This document shows positions 11,337-18,820 of a stretch of DNA of 64,000 nucleotides, piece after piece (within the stretch, counting starts at the first letter, position 1; every line of letters starts with the position of its first letter). The notes beneath the pieces are model-generated. The model had not been told where the DNA came from. It ran no database searches and saw only the letters and a program-made list of their open reading frames with translations. The stretch lies in NCBI RefSeq assembly GCF_016728505.1, contig NZ_CP068159.1:124001-188000 (forward strand), given 5' to 3'. This DNA is from Corynebacterium riegelii. Its GTDB lineage: Bacteria > Actinomycetota > Actinomycetes > Mycobacteriales > Mycobacteriaceae. Made by a program: the position numbers and the translations under genes.

Positions 11337-11372
11337 CATTAGGAATCTAGGCACGCACTAGAGCATGCAGCA

Positions 11373-13556
11373 CTAGAGCATGCAGGAGACGCAGCCCTCA
11401 ACCTCCGTGCCTTCCAACGCCATCTGGCGCAGGCGAATGTAGTACAGGGTCTTAATACCCTTGCGCCATGCGTAGATCTGCGCGCGGTTGATGTCACGGG
11501 TGGTCACCGTGTCCTTGAAGAACAAGGTTAGCGACAGGCCCTGGTCGACGTATTTCGTGGCTTCGGCGTAGGTGTCAATGATCTTTTCGTAGCCAATCTC
11601 ATACGCATCCTTGAAGTACTCCAAGTTCTCGTTGTCCATGTGCGGCGCCGGGTAGTAGACGCGGCCGATCTTGCCTTCCTTGCGGATCTCAATCTTGGAG
11701 GCAATCGGGTGGATCGAAGAGGTGGAGTTGTTGATGTAGGAGATCGAGCCGGTCGGCGGGATCGCCTGCAGGTAGCGGTTGTAAATACCGTCACGTGCAA
11801 CGTCAGCCTTGAGCTGTGCCCACTCTTCCGCGGTCGGGACGGCGATGTCGGAAGCTTCAAACAGTGCCTTCACCTTGTCGGTCTTCGGCTGGAAGTCCTC
11901 CGGGTTGTAGCGGTCGAAGAATTCACCGCTGGCGTAATCGGACTTCTCAAAGTCCTTGAACGTCTCGCCCTTCTCCACAGCAATCTTGTGGGAGGCCTTG
12001 ATGCACTCGTACATAACTGCAGCAAAGTATGCGTTGGTGAAGTCGAGGCCCTCCTCCGAGCCGTACTCGATGTGCTCACGGCCCAGGTAGCCATGCAGAT
12101 TCATCTGGCCAAGGCCGATGGCATGGGAAGCGTCGTTGCCCTCGCGCACGCTCGGCACCGAGTCAATGGAGGTGAAATCCGCCACCGCGGTCAAGCCACG
12201 GATCGCGGTTTCGATCGTGCGGGAGAAGTTGTCCGAATCCATGGTCATCGCAATGTTCAGCGAGCCCAGGTTGCACGAAATGTCATGGCCGATCGTGTCG
12301 TAGGTCAGGTCATCGTTCAGTACCGACGCCGAGTTAACCTGCAGAATCTCCGAGCACAGGTTGGACATGTTGATGCGGCCGGTCTTGACCGGGTTCGCCT
12401 TGTTCGCCGTGTCCTCGAACAGGATGTACGGGTAGCCAGACTCGAACTGGATCTCCGCAATGGTTTGGAAGAACTGGCGGGCCTTGATCTTGGACTTGCG
12501 GATGCGTGGGTCCTCCACCATCTCCTCGTATTTCTCCGTAATGGAGATATCCGCGAACGGCACGCCGTAAACACGCTCAACGTCGTACGGGGAGAACAAG
12601 TACATGTCATCGTTGCGCTTCGCCAGCTCAAACGTCACGTCCGGAATAACAACGCCGAGCGACAGCGTCTTAATGCGGATCTTCTCATCTGCGTTTTCAC
12701 GCTTGGTGTCCAAGAAGCGCATAATGTCCGGGTGGTGTGCATTCAAGTACACCGCACCCGCACCCTGGCGGGCACCCAGCTGGTTGGCGTAGGAGAAGGA
12801 GTCCTCCAGAAGCTTCATCACCGGGATAACACCGGAGGACTGGTTTTCAATGTGCTTGATCGGTGCACCGGACTCACGGATATTGGAAAGCAGCAGTGCC
12901 ACGCCGCCGCCGCGCTTAGACAGCTGCAGGGAGGAGTTGATGGCGCGGCCAATGGACTCCATGTTGTCCTCAATACGCAGCAGGAAGCAGGAGACCAGCT
13001 CACCGCGCTGCGCCTTACCGGCGTTCAGGAAGGTCGGGGTTGCCGGCTGGAAACGGCCGGTCATAATCTCGTCCACCAGCGCGGTTGCTAGCTCCTCATT
13101 GCCAGCAGCGAGGAACAGCGCGGTCATAGACACACGGTCTTCAAAACGCTCGAGGTAACGGCGCCCATCGAACGTCTTCAGCGTGTAAGACGTGTAGTAC
13201 TTATATGCACCTAGGAAGGACTTGAAGCGGAACTTGTAGGAGTACGCACGCTTGAACGTGTCCTTGACAAACTCCCACTCGTACTGATCAATAACGTGCG
13301 GCTCGTAGTACTTGTTTTCCACCAAGTACTTCATCTTCTCTTCCAAGTCATGGAAGTACACCGTGTTCTGGTTTACGTGCTGCAGGAAGAACTGGTTCGC
13401 AGCTTCGCGGTCCTTATCAAACTGGATCTGCCCATCCTCGTTGTAAAGATTGAGCAGCGCGTTCAACGCATGGTAATCAAGCTGGTCAGCCTGGGATGCA
13501 GGCTCCGGGACACTCTTGCCATGTGCGCCGGAAATTTCAGTGTTGGAGGTGGACAC
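11373..13556 (-). CDS. nrdE: Class Ib ribonucleotide reductase alpha subunit
   Basis: NrdE reduces ribonucleoside diphosphates to deoxy forms with NrdF as radical donor and NrdH as reductant. The 727-residue protein contains [21 protein letters not shown], the active-site region [14 protein letters not shown], and [16 protein letters not shown]. It ends EGCVSCML, the C-terminal Cys pair that exchanges with NrdH. The start is GTG, with AGGAAGG 8 bases upstream. A 15-bp tandem duplication overlaps the stop codon and repeats the last codons, without changing the protein. It is the last gene of nrdH-nrdI-nrdE. Confidence 0.97.
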   Translation of the reverse strand: MSTSNTEISGAHGKSVPEPASQADQLDYHALNALLNLYNEDGQIQFDKDREAANQFFLQHVNQNTVYFHDLEEKMKYLVENKYYEPHVIDQYEWEFVKDTFKRAYSYKFRFKSFLGAYKYYTSYTLKTFDGRRYLERFEDRVSMTALFLAAGNEELATALVDEIMTGRFQPATPTFLNAGKAQRGELVSCFLLRIEDNMESIGRAINSSLQLSKRGGGVALLLSNIRESGAPIKHIENQSSGVIPVMKLLEDSFSYANQLGARQGAGAVYLNAHHPDIMRFLDTKRENADEKIRIKTLSLGVVIPDVTFELAKRNDDMYLFSPYDVERVYGVPFADISITEKYEEMVEDPRIRKSKIKARQFFQTIAEIQFESGYPYILFEDTANKANPVKTGRINMSNLCSEILQVNSASVLNDDLTYDTIGHDISCNLGSLNIAMTMDSDNFSRTIETAIRGLTAVADFTSIDSVPSVREGNDASHAIGLGQMNLHGYLGREHIEYGSEEGLDFTNAYFAAVMYECIKASHKIAVEKGETFKDFEKSDYASGEFFDRYNPEDFQPKTDKVKALFEASDIAVPTAEEWAQLKADVARDGIYNRYLQAIPPTGSISYINNSTSSIHPIASKIEIRKEGKIGRVYYPAPHMDNENLEYFKDAYEIGYEKIIDTYAEATKYVDQGLSLTLFFKDTVTTRDINRAQIYAWRKGIKTLYYIRLRQMALEGTEVEGCVSCML

Positions 13557-13593
13557 GGGCGTTGCCTTCCTTATTTAAATGAGTACGTGACTA

Positions 13594-14124
13594 CTACGCG
13601 TGGGCGACGCGCTTCGCATATTTACGAGCATATTTTTCCCGCAAACGCGCGAGGCGCTCAGCATTTTCATCCTGCCTGCTTTCTTCAACAGGCGCATCTA
13701 CTGGGCCAAGCCCCAAACGCTCAGCGTGTTTCACCAGCTGGCTTCGCACGCGAGTGACATCTTCAGGCGCCCCCATCAACTCAAAGCGATAGAGAAACGG
13801 CACCTTACATTTAGCGGAAATAACCTCTCCGGCTCGGCAAAAATCCTTGCCAAAGTTCGAGTTTCCGCCAGCGATAACCCCTCGGATGAATGAGCGGTTG
13901 TGCTGGTTGTTCAAGAAGCGAATGACTTGCGGCGGAACCGGGCGTGAATTCTCATGTGTGAGGGAAACCCCTCCCCCGTAGGTGGGACACACAAGAATGT
14001 AGGGTTCGTTGACCACAAGCGGTTCATCATTGCGATGCAGTGGGATCCGTTTTGCCGGTAGACCCACCTTCTCCACAAACCGTTTGGTGTTTTCGGTTGT
14101 GGATGAGAAGTAGACAAGAAGCAT
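13594..14124 (-). CDS. nrdI: NrdI flavodoxin-like protein
   Basis: NrdI is an FMN protein that supplies the oxidant needed to assemble the Mn(III)-tyrosyl radical cofactor of NrdF. From the Met at 14124 the product is 176 residues, beginning [18 protein letters not shown] (the flavin phosphate-binding loop). It also has [18 protein letters not shown] and [14 protein letters not shown]. The longer frame upstream lacks NrdI similarity. The charged C-terminal tail ending [12 protein letters not shown] is longer than in most NrdI. It lies between nrdH and nrdE with short gaps. Confidence 0.95.
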   Translation of the reverse strand: MLLVYFSSTTENTKRFVEKVGLPAKRIPLHRNDEPLVVNEPYILVCPTYGGGVSLTHENSRPVPPQVIRFLNNQHNRSFIRGVIAGGNSNFGKDFCRAGEVISAKCKVPFLYRFELMGAPEDVTRVRSQLVKHAERLGLGPVDAPVEESRQDENAERLARLREKYARKYAKRVAHA

Positions 14125-14143
14125 GCCTCTTCCCTGGCCTCCC

Positions 14144-14377
14144 TTATGCCGCTGCTGCTGCGAGGCCGCGGATACGCTCCGGGCGGAAGCCGGACCAATG
14201 GTCTCCATCCACCTCTACAACCGGAGCCTGCAGGTGACCAAGTGCCATCACGTAGTCACGGGCCTCATCATCCAGGGAGATGTCAACCAAGTTGTACTCC
14301 AACCCAGCCTTATCCAGGGCACGAGTGGTTGCGCGGCACTGCTGGCAAGCTGGCTTGGTGTAAACGGTGATAGACAT
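14144..14377 (-). CDS. nrdH: Glutaredoxin-like protein NrdH
   Basis: NrdH is the small thioredoxin-reductase-dependent hydrogen donor for class Ib ribonucleotide reductase. The 77-residue product begins [20 protein letters not shown], with the redox pair in CQQC, and has the NrdH signature WSGFRPERI near the C-terminus. A purine-rich ribosome site (GAAGAAGG) lies just upstream of the ATG at 14377. It is the first gene of nrdHIE, behind a long leader and NrdR-like boxes. Confidence 0.96.
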   Translation of the reverse strand: MSITVYTKPACQQCRATTRALDKAGLEYNLVDISLDDEARDYVMALGHLQAPVVEVDGDHWSGFRPERIRGLAAAAA

Positions 14378-14513
14378 TGGCCTTCTTCCTCTTTCCGTGC
14401 GGGTTTCCGCTGTCTTCGCGGACATGTTCCGCAACTGGCTAGAAGGCCCTGCGACAGTGCCTTCCCCGATTCTTTTTATGTTTCGCCGATCCCCTCGGCG
14501 GCACACCAGAAAC

Positions 14514-14543
14514 ACTATACCTTGGGGGAAAAATAGGCAACTG
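14514..14543 (-). promoter_or_regulatory. Candidate nrdHIE promoter
   Basis: Reading the minus strand, TTGCCT is followed after 15 bases by TATAGT (ACTATA on the plus strand at 14514-14519). The -10 is good and the spacing a little short. It would give a leader of roughly 130 bases before nrdH and places the NrdR-like palindromes immediately upstream. Confidence 0.5.
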
Positions 14544-14545
14544 CC

Positions 14546-14557
14546 ACTACATGTAGT
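14546..14557. promoter_or_regulatory. NrdR-box-like palindrome, proximal
   Basis: ACTACATGTAGT is a perfect palindrome whose core CTACATGTAG fits the published NrdR consensus core (CWATATATWG) at all but the two central variable positions. It lies directly upstream of the candidate nrdH promoter. NrdR represses ribonucleotide reductase genes when dATP is high. Confidence 0.65.
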
Positions 14558-14581
14558 AGTTACACTCATGGTATTCGCAGG

Positions 14582-14752
14582 ATGAGGCATGGAAATTACC
14601 TACATGTAGTCCTTGGCATGGTGTTTTTGCTTACATCGATGGGATTAATTTTCCCTAAGACTTTTTCGCGGACTGATAACGCTGCCAAAAACGACAAATC
14701 CCGCCGCGACAAACGTCAGCAGCGGGATAAAGTCGAGGCGCGTAGCGCTTAG
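14582..14752 (+). CDS. Candidate small membrane protein (56 aa)
   Basis: An ATG frame of 56 codons reads [20 protein letters not shown], then [17 protein letters not shown] and a strongly basic tail [18 protein letters not shown]. The pattern of one transmembrane helix followed by a positively charged cytoplasmic tail, and clean termination converging on rpmJ with a 4-base overlap, suggest a real gene. No strong ribosome site is visible; a start at the Met at 14618 is possible. I do not recognise a family. It is divergent from nrdH and shares the NrdR-box region. Confidence 0.5.
   Translation: MRHGNYLHVVLGMVFLLTSMGLIFPKTFSRTDNAAKNDKSRRDKRQQRDKVEARSA
14600..14609. promoter_or_regulatory. NrdR-box-like palindrome, distal
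   Basis: A second CTACATGTAG is centred 53 bp from the first, about five helical turns. Paired, in-phase boxes are the usual NrdR arrangement, although 53 bp is longer than the common spacings. It falls inside the candidate small plus-strand gene at 14582-14752. Confidence 0.6.
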
Positions 14753-14871
14753 CCCTGGCGGGCCTTGAAGCGCGGGTCCTTCTTGTTAATGACGTAGACC
14801 TTGCCGTGGCGGCGCACAACCTGGGCGCCCGGCTTGTTCTTCAGCGACCGAAGCGACTTGCGGACCTTCAT
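14749..14871 (-). CDS. rpmJ: 50S ribosomal protein L36, cysteine-free form
   Basis: A 40-residue L36 reading [20 protein letters not shown], then [20 protein letters not shown]. The Cys/His zinc ligands of canonical L36 are absent, making this the zinc-independent (C-minus) paralogue, slightly longer than the zinc form. In several bacteria this form is Zur-repressed and replaces the zinc version under zinc limitation. I see no convincing Zur palindrome upstream, so constitutive use is equally likely. The longer open frame upstream is spurious. Confidence 0.93.
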   Translation of the reverse strand: MKVRKSLRSLKNKPGAQVVRRHGKVYVINKKDPRFKARQG

Positions 14872-14999
14872 CGGGCGCTCCTTTCTGCTCAGATTCCTGC
14901 AATTAGCGACGCTCGGCGTGTTGCCGGGTCGCACAACGTCGTTAAATGTTACACGCGCCGGCCCCCGAAGCAAAACCTCTCCGTTTCCTCTTCATTACG

Positions 15000-15824
15000 A
15001 TGAGGCTCATGCAATCCGAAATTATCGCCGCATTAGGCGTTGCCCCCACCATCGACCCGGCCGCAGAAATCGACCGTCGCGTGCAATTTCTCGCCGACTA
15101 TCTCGAGGTCACCGGCACTAACGGCTTCGCCCTTGGCATCTCAGGGGGTCAGGATTCCACCCTTGCTGGCAGGCTTGCTCAGCTTGCAGTGCGCATGCGT
15201 ATCGACGCCGGCGCCAACGCCACCTTCATCGCCGTCCGTCTCCCCCACGGCATCCAAGCCGACGAGGATGACGCACAGCTGGCGCTGGATTTCATCCAAC
15301 CCGAAGAAACCGTGACTGTAAACATCAAGGATGCGACCACCGACATGTCCGATGCCGTTGCCAACGCGCTAGGCATTGAACAGCTGGGCGACTTTAACAA
15401 GGGCAACGTCAAGGCGCGGATGCGCATGATCGCCCAGTACGCAATTGCCGGCGAGCGCGGCCTGCTGGTCATCGGCAGTGACCACGCCGCAGAAAACGTC
15501 ACCGGGTTCTTTACCAAGCATGGCGACGGTGCCGCCGACCTCATCCCACTTGCAGGCCTAACCAAACGCCAAGGCGCGGCGATGCTCAAGCACATGGGGG
15601 CAGATCCCCGCCTGTGGGAGAAGGTCCCCACCGCCGACCTAGAGGAAGACCGCCCCGCCCTTCCGGACGAGGAAGCACTGGGCATTACCTACGCCCACAT
15701 CGACGACTACCTGGAGGGCAAGCAGATCCCGGCGGCAGCACAGCAGCGCCTTGAGCACCTCTGGCGCATCGGCCAACACAAACGCCACCTTCCCCCGGGC
15801 CCGAACGACACCTGGTGGCGCTAA
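15000..15824 (+). CDS. nadE: NH3-dependent NAD+ synthetase
   Basis: NadE amidates nicotinate adenine dinucleotide to NAD+ with ATP and ammonia. The product is about 274 residues, the length of the glutaminase-free type. The ATP pyrophosphatase loop is [15 protein letters not shown] near residue 45. Further motifs are [49 protein letters not shown] and [13 protein letters not shown]. The start is uncertain between ATG 15000 (MRLMQSE) and ATG 15009 (MQSEII), neither with a clear ribosome site. It converges on the VapC-like gene with a 4-base overlap. Confidence 0.95.
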   Translation: MRLMQSEIIAALGVAPTIDPAAEIDRRVQFLADYLEVTGTNGFALGISGGQDSTLAGRLAQLAVRMRIDAGANATFIAVRLPHGIQADEDDAQLALDFIQPEETVTVNIKDATTDMSDAVANALGIEQLGDFNKGNVKARMRMIAQYAIAGERGLLVIGSDHAAENVTGFFTKHGDGAADLIPLAGLTKRQGAAMLKHMGADPRLWEKVPTADLEEDRPALPDEEALGITYAHIDDYLEGKQIPAAAQQRLEHLWRIGQHKRHLPPGPNDTWWR

Positions 15825-16234
15825 CGCAGCTCTCCGTAGGGGTGAATCACCGTCGCACCCATGGACGCTGCAGCCAGCGCCTGTTTGCGATCCGCCGTAA
15901 CAAACGGACAGGTCACCCCCAATGACTGCAACCTCGCCCAGGTCCCCACATGCAGAGAATCCAATGTTTTAACCTCACCACTAATAGCAACAGCTGCTGC
16001 GATAACCGCATCATCCACGTTGACAAGCGAGACCCTGGATTCCAATTCACGGACATATCCCAAGCCGTAATTCATTCGATGTGCAAAACGGGCAAGTTCC
16101 ACACGCAGGATGGCCGAACTCACCATTGCACGTCCACGCAGCGTAGTCAGTGCCCACCGGCTATGCGCCTCCTCACCCGTCATCGCAACGAGCACGGAAG
16201 TATCCACATATACGAGAGCTTCCGTCTTACCCAT
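15821..16234 (-). CDS. vapC: PIN-domain toxin, VapC-like
   Basis: A PIN-domain ribonuclease, the probable toxin of a type II toxin-antitoxin pair. Acidic PIN residues are visible in [10 protein letters not shown] near the N-terminus, in VELARFAH, in [10 protein letters not shown] and in [12 protein letters not shown]. The Met at 16234 gives an 8-base overlap with the antitoxin gene; the Met at 16243 would overlap by 17. Such overlap is typical of toxin-antitoxin operons. VapC toxins cut tRNA or rRNA; the target here is unknown. Confidence 0.88.
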   Translation of the reverse strand: MGKTEALVYVDTSVLVAMTGEEAHSRWALTTLRGRAMVSSAILRVELARFAHRMNYGLGYVRELESRVSLVNVDDAVIAAAVAISGEVKTLDSLHVGTWARLQSLGVTCPFVTADRKQALAAASMGATVIHPYGELR

Positions 16235-16586
16235 CGGATGCATCCCGCAGATTCACCATTACTCGCTCCAGACGTTCCTCACCGCGCTCATCTTCGAGCC
16301 ATTCCTCCAGAGAAAACTCAAACTGTCTGGGCTTCCAGCCCTCTTCGAAGGGGCGACCCCTCTGAGCGAGGAGTCCGAGTTCTTCAAGTCGGTCCAAACC
16401 TGCCTTCTGACTCACCGGGTGTATTTCCGCGATCGGCACTCCCCTATCTGTCACAGTCAACGTCGATCCCTCCTTCATCACACGGTCAATCACCGCACGC
16501 GTTTTCTGGTTCAGCTCCCGCATGGAGACGGTCGTGGTGCCTGCCCGTTCAGTCAGCAGCTCCTGCAGACGAACCTCAATTCCCAT
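16227..16586 (-). CDS. Phd/YefM-family antitoxin
   Basis: A 119-residue partner of the PIN toxin. The N-terminal half has the Phd/YefM DNA-binding signature: VSMRELNQKTRAVIDRVMKE followed by LTVTDRGVPIAEIHPV. The acidic C-terminal half (FEFSLEEWLEDERGEERLE) is the likely toxin-neutralising segment. GGAGGT 5 bases before the ATG at 16586 supports this start. A perfect 20-bp palindrome immediately upstream is the probable autoregulatory operator. Its length is somewhat above the usual 80-95 residues. Confidence 0.88.
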   Translation of the reverse strand: MGIEVRLQELLTERAGTTTVSMRELNQKTRAVIDRVMKEGSTLTVTDRGVPIAEIHPVSQKAGLDRLEELGLLAQRGRPFEEGWKPRQFEFSLEEWLEDERGEERLERVMVNLRDASDG

Positions 16587-16600
16587 GCGACACCTCCCTT

Positions 16601-16620
16601 ATGTAATACATGTATTACAT
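16601..16620. promoter_or_regulatory. Palindromic operator of the toxin-antitoxin pair
   Basis: ATGTAATACATGTATTACAT is a perfect 20-bp palindrome, ending 14 bases before the antitoxin start. It is AT-rich in a GC-rich region, as expected for a promoter with an operator laid over it. Binding by the antitoxin and its toxin complex is inferred. Confidence 0.75.
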
Positions 16621-16656
16621 TGCAGGGTAGCTGCCGTTCAGACCTCAGTCAACCCC

Positions 16657-17418
16657 CTAACCAACCACGCGTAGGGTCTCTTCCGCCGCCCGTACCAGCG
16701 TAGATCCGTAAGACGGCCCGTGCGTCCACGCGTGTACCGCAAGTGGGTGCAGTTGGTGCACGGCTATGCGACGCCGCCAGTCACACCCAAGCTCTCCGCC
16801 TGCGGCGAGGTAGCCGTCCACGATGGCGTCGAAAAGCGGGGCTCCAAAGAGCTCCAACATGGCGATGTCTGTCAGCGGATGCCCGCCGTGCGCCGCCGGA
16901 TCAATAAAGCGCGGCCCGGTTGAGGACCACAGCAGGTTGCCCGACCACAGATCACCGTGGATGCGCGCAAGGGGCGCGTCCTCATCCTCTGCAAGCAGCG
17001 CGTCGCACGCCTGCCGCACAACGTCCAAACCACTCGACGGGAGGTGCCCCACCCGGTGTGCGTGCTCCGCAAACGGCAGCACGCGCTGCTCCACATAGAA
17101 CTTCGCCCACCGCGTCGTGGGCACACACGACTGCTCACGGGTGCCAATGAAGTTCGGCCCGTCCCAGCCATCTGCCGGCGCACCGAATGCGGCTGCACCC
17201 ATGACGTGAATCGCTGCAAGTTCTCGGCCAGCGGCCCGGGCTGCTTCCACTGTTGGGCGGGCGGAATCGACTTTTTCGATGATGAGGGTGTTCGCGGCGT
17301 CGTTAAGCAGAAGCACCCTGACCACCGCTTGGGAGCCCTCCCGCAACCAGCGAAGATACGCCGCCTCAGCCGCCGCAGCCCCGGGTGCGCTGCCATGCTT
17401 GATAAACGTGTCAGACAT
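16657..17418 (-). CDS. Fructosamine kinase-family protein
   Basis: A 253-residue protein of the fructosamine/ketosamine-3-kinase family, with a kinase-like fold that phosphorylates Amadori sugars on glycated proteins or small amines. Motifs include the catalytic loop LARIHGDLWSGNLLW and FIDPAAHGGHPLTDIAMLELF, which holds the metal-binding Asp. The Met at 17418 (SDTFIKHG) was chosen; the longer frame is low-complexity. It overlaps the methyltransferase stop by 8 bases, so the two repair-type genes form an operon. Confidence 0.85.
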   Translation of the reverse strand: MSDTFIKHGSAPGAAAAEAAYLRWLREGSQAVVRVLLLNDAANTLIIEKVDSARPTVEAARAAGRELAAIHVMGAAAFGAPADGWDGPNFIGTREQSCVPTTRWAKFYVEQRVLPFAEHAHRVGHLPSSGLDVVRQACDALLAEDEDAPLARIHGDLWSGNLLWSSTGPRFIDPAAHGGHPLTDIAMLELFGAPLFDAIVDGYLAAGGELGCDWRRRIAVHQLHPLAVHAWTHGPSYGSTLVRAAEETLRVVG

Positions 17419-17881
17419 TGATCCCCTCCAAAGCCAGTAGGAAACGTTTCGCGCGTTCACCGCCGCGGTAGCCGCCGAGGGAACCATCAGCGCGCAGCAC
17501 CCGGTGGCACGGGATGAACAGCGGCAGCGGGTTCGTCGCGCACGCACTGCCGGCGGCGCGCACCGCCTTCGGGCTACCTGCGGCGTGGGCAAGCTCCGCA
17601 TAGGTCACCGTCTCCCCGTAGGGCACCTGTGACAACGTGTGCAGCGCCCGCGCACGAAACAGCGTGAGACCGTCCAGATCCAGCGGCACGGTGAACTCAC
17701 TGCGTGTGCCCGCGAAGTACTCCTCAAGCTGCCGGGCCGCGGGAGTGCGGGCCTCCTGCGCGTGCACAGGGTGCTCAAACGCATCACCAGGCAGCAATAC
17801 CTTGGTTACACCCCGCGCAGATTCCACCAGGCCAAGACGGCCGATTGGCGTATCCATCTCATACAGCCGCAACTCATACAT
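17411..17881 (-). CDS. ogt: Methylated-DNA--[protein]-cysteine S-methyltransferase
   Basis: A suicide repair protein that moves alkyl groups from O6-alkylguanine to its own cysteine. The active-site motif is PLFIPCHRVL with the acceptor Cys, preceded by VPYGETVTYAELA and SPKAVRAAGSACATNPLP (the helix-turn-helix and arginine finger) and followed by GGYRGGERAKRFLL. At about 156 residues it is a normal Ogt-type length. The ATG at 17881 is preferred to the in-frame TTG at 17890. The upstream region has a short tandem repeat (CACTGGAGCATT, two copies). Confidence 0.93.
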   Translation of the reverse strand: MYELRLYEMDTPIGRLGLVESARGVTKVLLPGDAFEHPVHAQEARTPAARQLEEYFAGTRSEFTVPLDLDGLTLFRARALHTLSQVPYGETVTYAELAHAAGSPKAVRAAGSACATNPLPLFIPCHRVLRADGSLGGYRGGERAKRFLLALEGINV

Positions 17882-18015
17882 GCGACCCAAGGTACTGGCC
17901 CGGAGGAGGCCAAAGCGACCACTGGAGCATTCACTGGAGCATTTTCACTAGCAGACATTGAAAAACGCCCTCCGTTCCCCCAGGTCACATGTCGCTACAT
18001 TCGGCCATTTTTGCG

Positions 18016-18090
18016 TTATCTGCTAGTGGGTTTTGCAGCGTCAGCCTGCACGGCAAACATGCGTACCCACGGGCGTACACTGTTCTTCAT
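18016..18090 (-). CDS. Candidate short peptide, first MKN-VRPWVRMFA copy
   Basis: A 24-codon frame begins MKNSVRPWVRMFAV and ends in TAA. It is preceded by AAGGAGA, 7 bases before the ATG, a convincing ribosome site, and lies within the repeat described at 18051-18164. A nearly identical start recurs at 18755. It may be a leader peptide or the residue of a lost gene; nothing identifies its function. Confidence 0.4.
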   Translation of the reverse strand: MKNSVRPWVRMFAVQADAAKPTSR

Positions 18091-18164
18091 ATTGATGTCT
18101 CCTTAAATCACGAAAACCCACCGGCAGGTGGGCATGAAAAAACCCACCACGTTGGTGGTGGGTA
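18051..18164 (-). repeat. Cassette boundary repeat A (about 110 bp)
   Basis: This segment is similar along its length to 18713-18820, in the same orientation. Both hold, read on the minus strand, two successive CCCACC/GGTGGG-type hairpins, a ribosome-site region, and an ATG starting the peptide MKN-VRPWVRMFA. The two copies lie 662 bp apart and bound a small accessory module. Confidence 0.75.
18137..18162 (-). terminator. Terminator after the 87-aa gene
   Basis: On the minus strand CCCACCAC, a 4-base loop and GTGGTGGG are followed by six T residues. A second hairpin (CCCACC / GGTGGG) follows about ten bases later. The pair would end the transcript of the gene at 18178-18441. Confidence 0.8.
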
Positions 18165-18177
18165 AAAGTGTGTTGGT

Positions 18178-18441
18178 CTAGCTGGGGATACTGATTAATC
18201 GGGTTCCGGGAGATTCTATCCACGCGGTAGTCTCTTTCCAATGGACCATGTTTTTCTCTACGATCTCTCCAGAATCTTTAAAAATTAGGAACGATGGAGT
18301 TCCCTCTGGTTGTTCGTCATTGGTCATGAAGAAATATGCCTTAGAGTCCTCATACGCTTCGTTGAGAAAACATTCTTCAGGATAACCAGAAAAGTCAATC
18401 ACTTTTCGGAATGCATCACGAACGTTGTCGAGCCTTGCCAC
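18178..18441 (-). CDS. Small hypothetical protein, possible immunity protein
   Basis: An 87-residue protein from a GTG start with GGAG about 6 bases upstream. The acidic sequence includes YPEECFLNEAYEDSKAYFFM and FLIFKDSGEIVEKNMVHW. Its size, acidity, the GTPSFLIFKDSGEI strand pattern, and its place after a decayed gene and before a strong terminator recall small immunity proteins of polymorphic toxin loci. That is inference, not recognition of a family. Lower GC than its neighbours fits horizontal transfer. Confidence 0.55.
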   Translation of the reverse strand: MARLDNVRDAFRKVIDFSGYPEECFLNEAYEDSKAYFFMTNDEQPEGTPSFLIFKDSGEIVEKNMVHWKETTAWIESPGTRLISIPS

Positions 18442-18497
18442 CTTCTTCTCCTGTCACGACACGGACAACACCAACCGTAGGTTTATAGCCGTCTATT

Positions 18498-18755
18498 CTA
18501 ACCCATCGTATTGAACCAGGTAGCGCCTTTTCTGAGGTTGTCACGGATGACGGAACTCTTGCGGAACTCGTCGATGACGGTTGCGTCATAGTCGTCCGAG
18601 GTGTTGAGCTTTGCTTGCTCAAGGGTTCAGCCTGGGTGCGCTCAAGGTCGGTCATCTTCTCCCGGTCGATTGCGCCCAGCCGTTCCTAAAGTTCGTCGCG
18701 CGCGGGTCCCGGCGGCAAACATGCGCACCCACGGGCGTACACCACGGTTCTTCAT
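18498..18755 (-). pseudogene. Decayed gene upstream of the 87-aa gene
   Basis: Starting at ATG 18755 the frame reads MKNRGVRPWVRMFAAGTRAR and soon runs out at 18642. A second frame then carries a coding-like stretch (ERLGAIDREKMTDLERTQAE) that has an in-frame stop just before it. A third frame continues with LNTSDDYDATVIDEFRKSSV to a stop at 18498. Successive coding-like pieces in different frames indicate a gene broken by at least two frameshifts. I cannot identify the original protein; it could have been a toxin paired with the downstream gene. Confidence 0.5.
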
Positions 18756-18820
18756 ACCTATTGCTCCCTGCATGCGAAAACTCACCAGCAGGTGGGCGTG
18801 AAAACCCACAACGGTTTTGT
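18713..18820 (-). repeat. Cassette boundary repeat B (about 110 bp)
   Basis: Partner of the repeat at 18051-18164, with the same hairpins and the same peptide start, MKN-VRPWVRMFA. Insertion of the second IS element took place within the outermost hairpin and cut this copy at its upstream edge; the displaced part resumes at 20271. Confidence 0.75.

Noticed and set aside
14871..14973. Zur box upstream of rpmJ
   Set aside because: No TGAAA/TTTCA-type or ATGATAAT-like palindrome is visible; the region resembles an ordinary leader.
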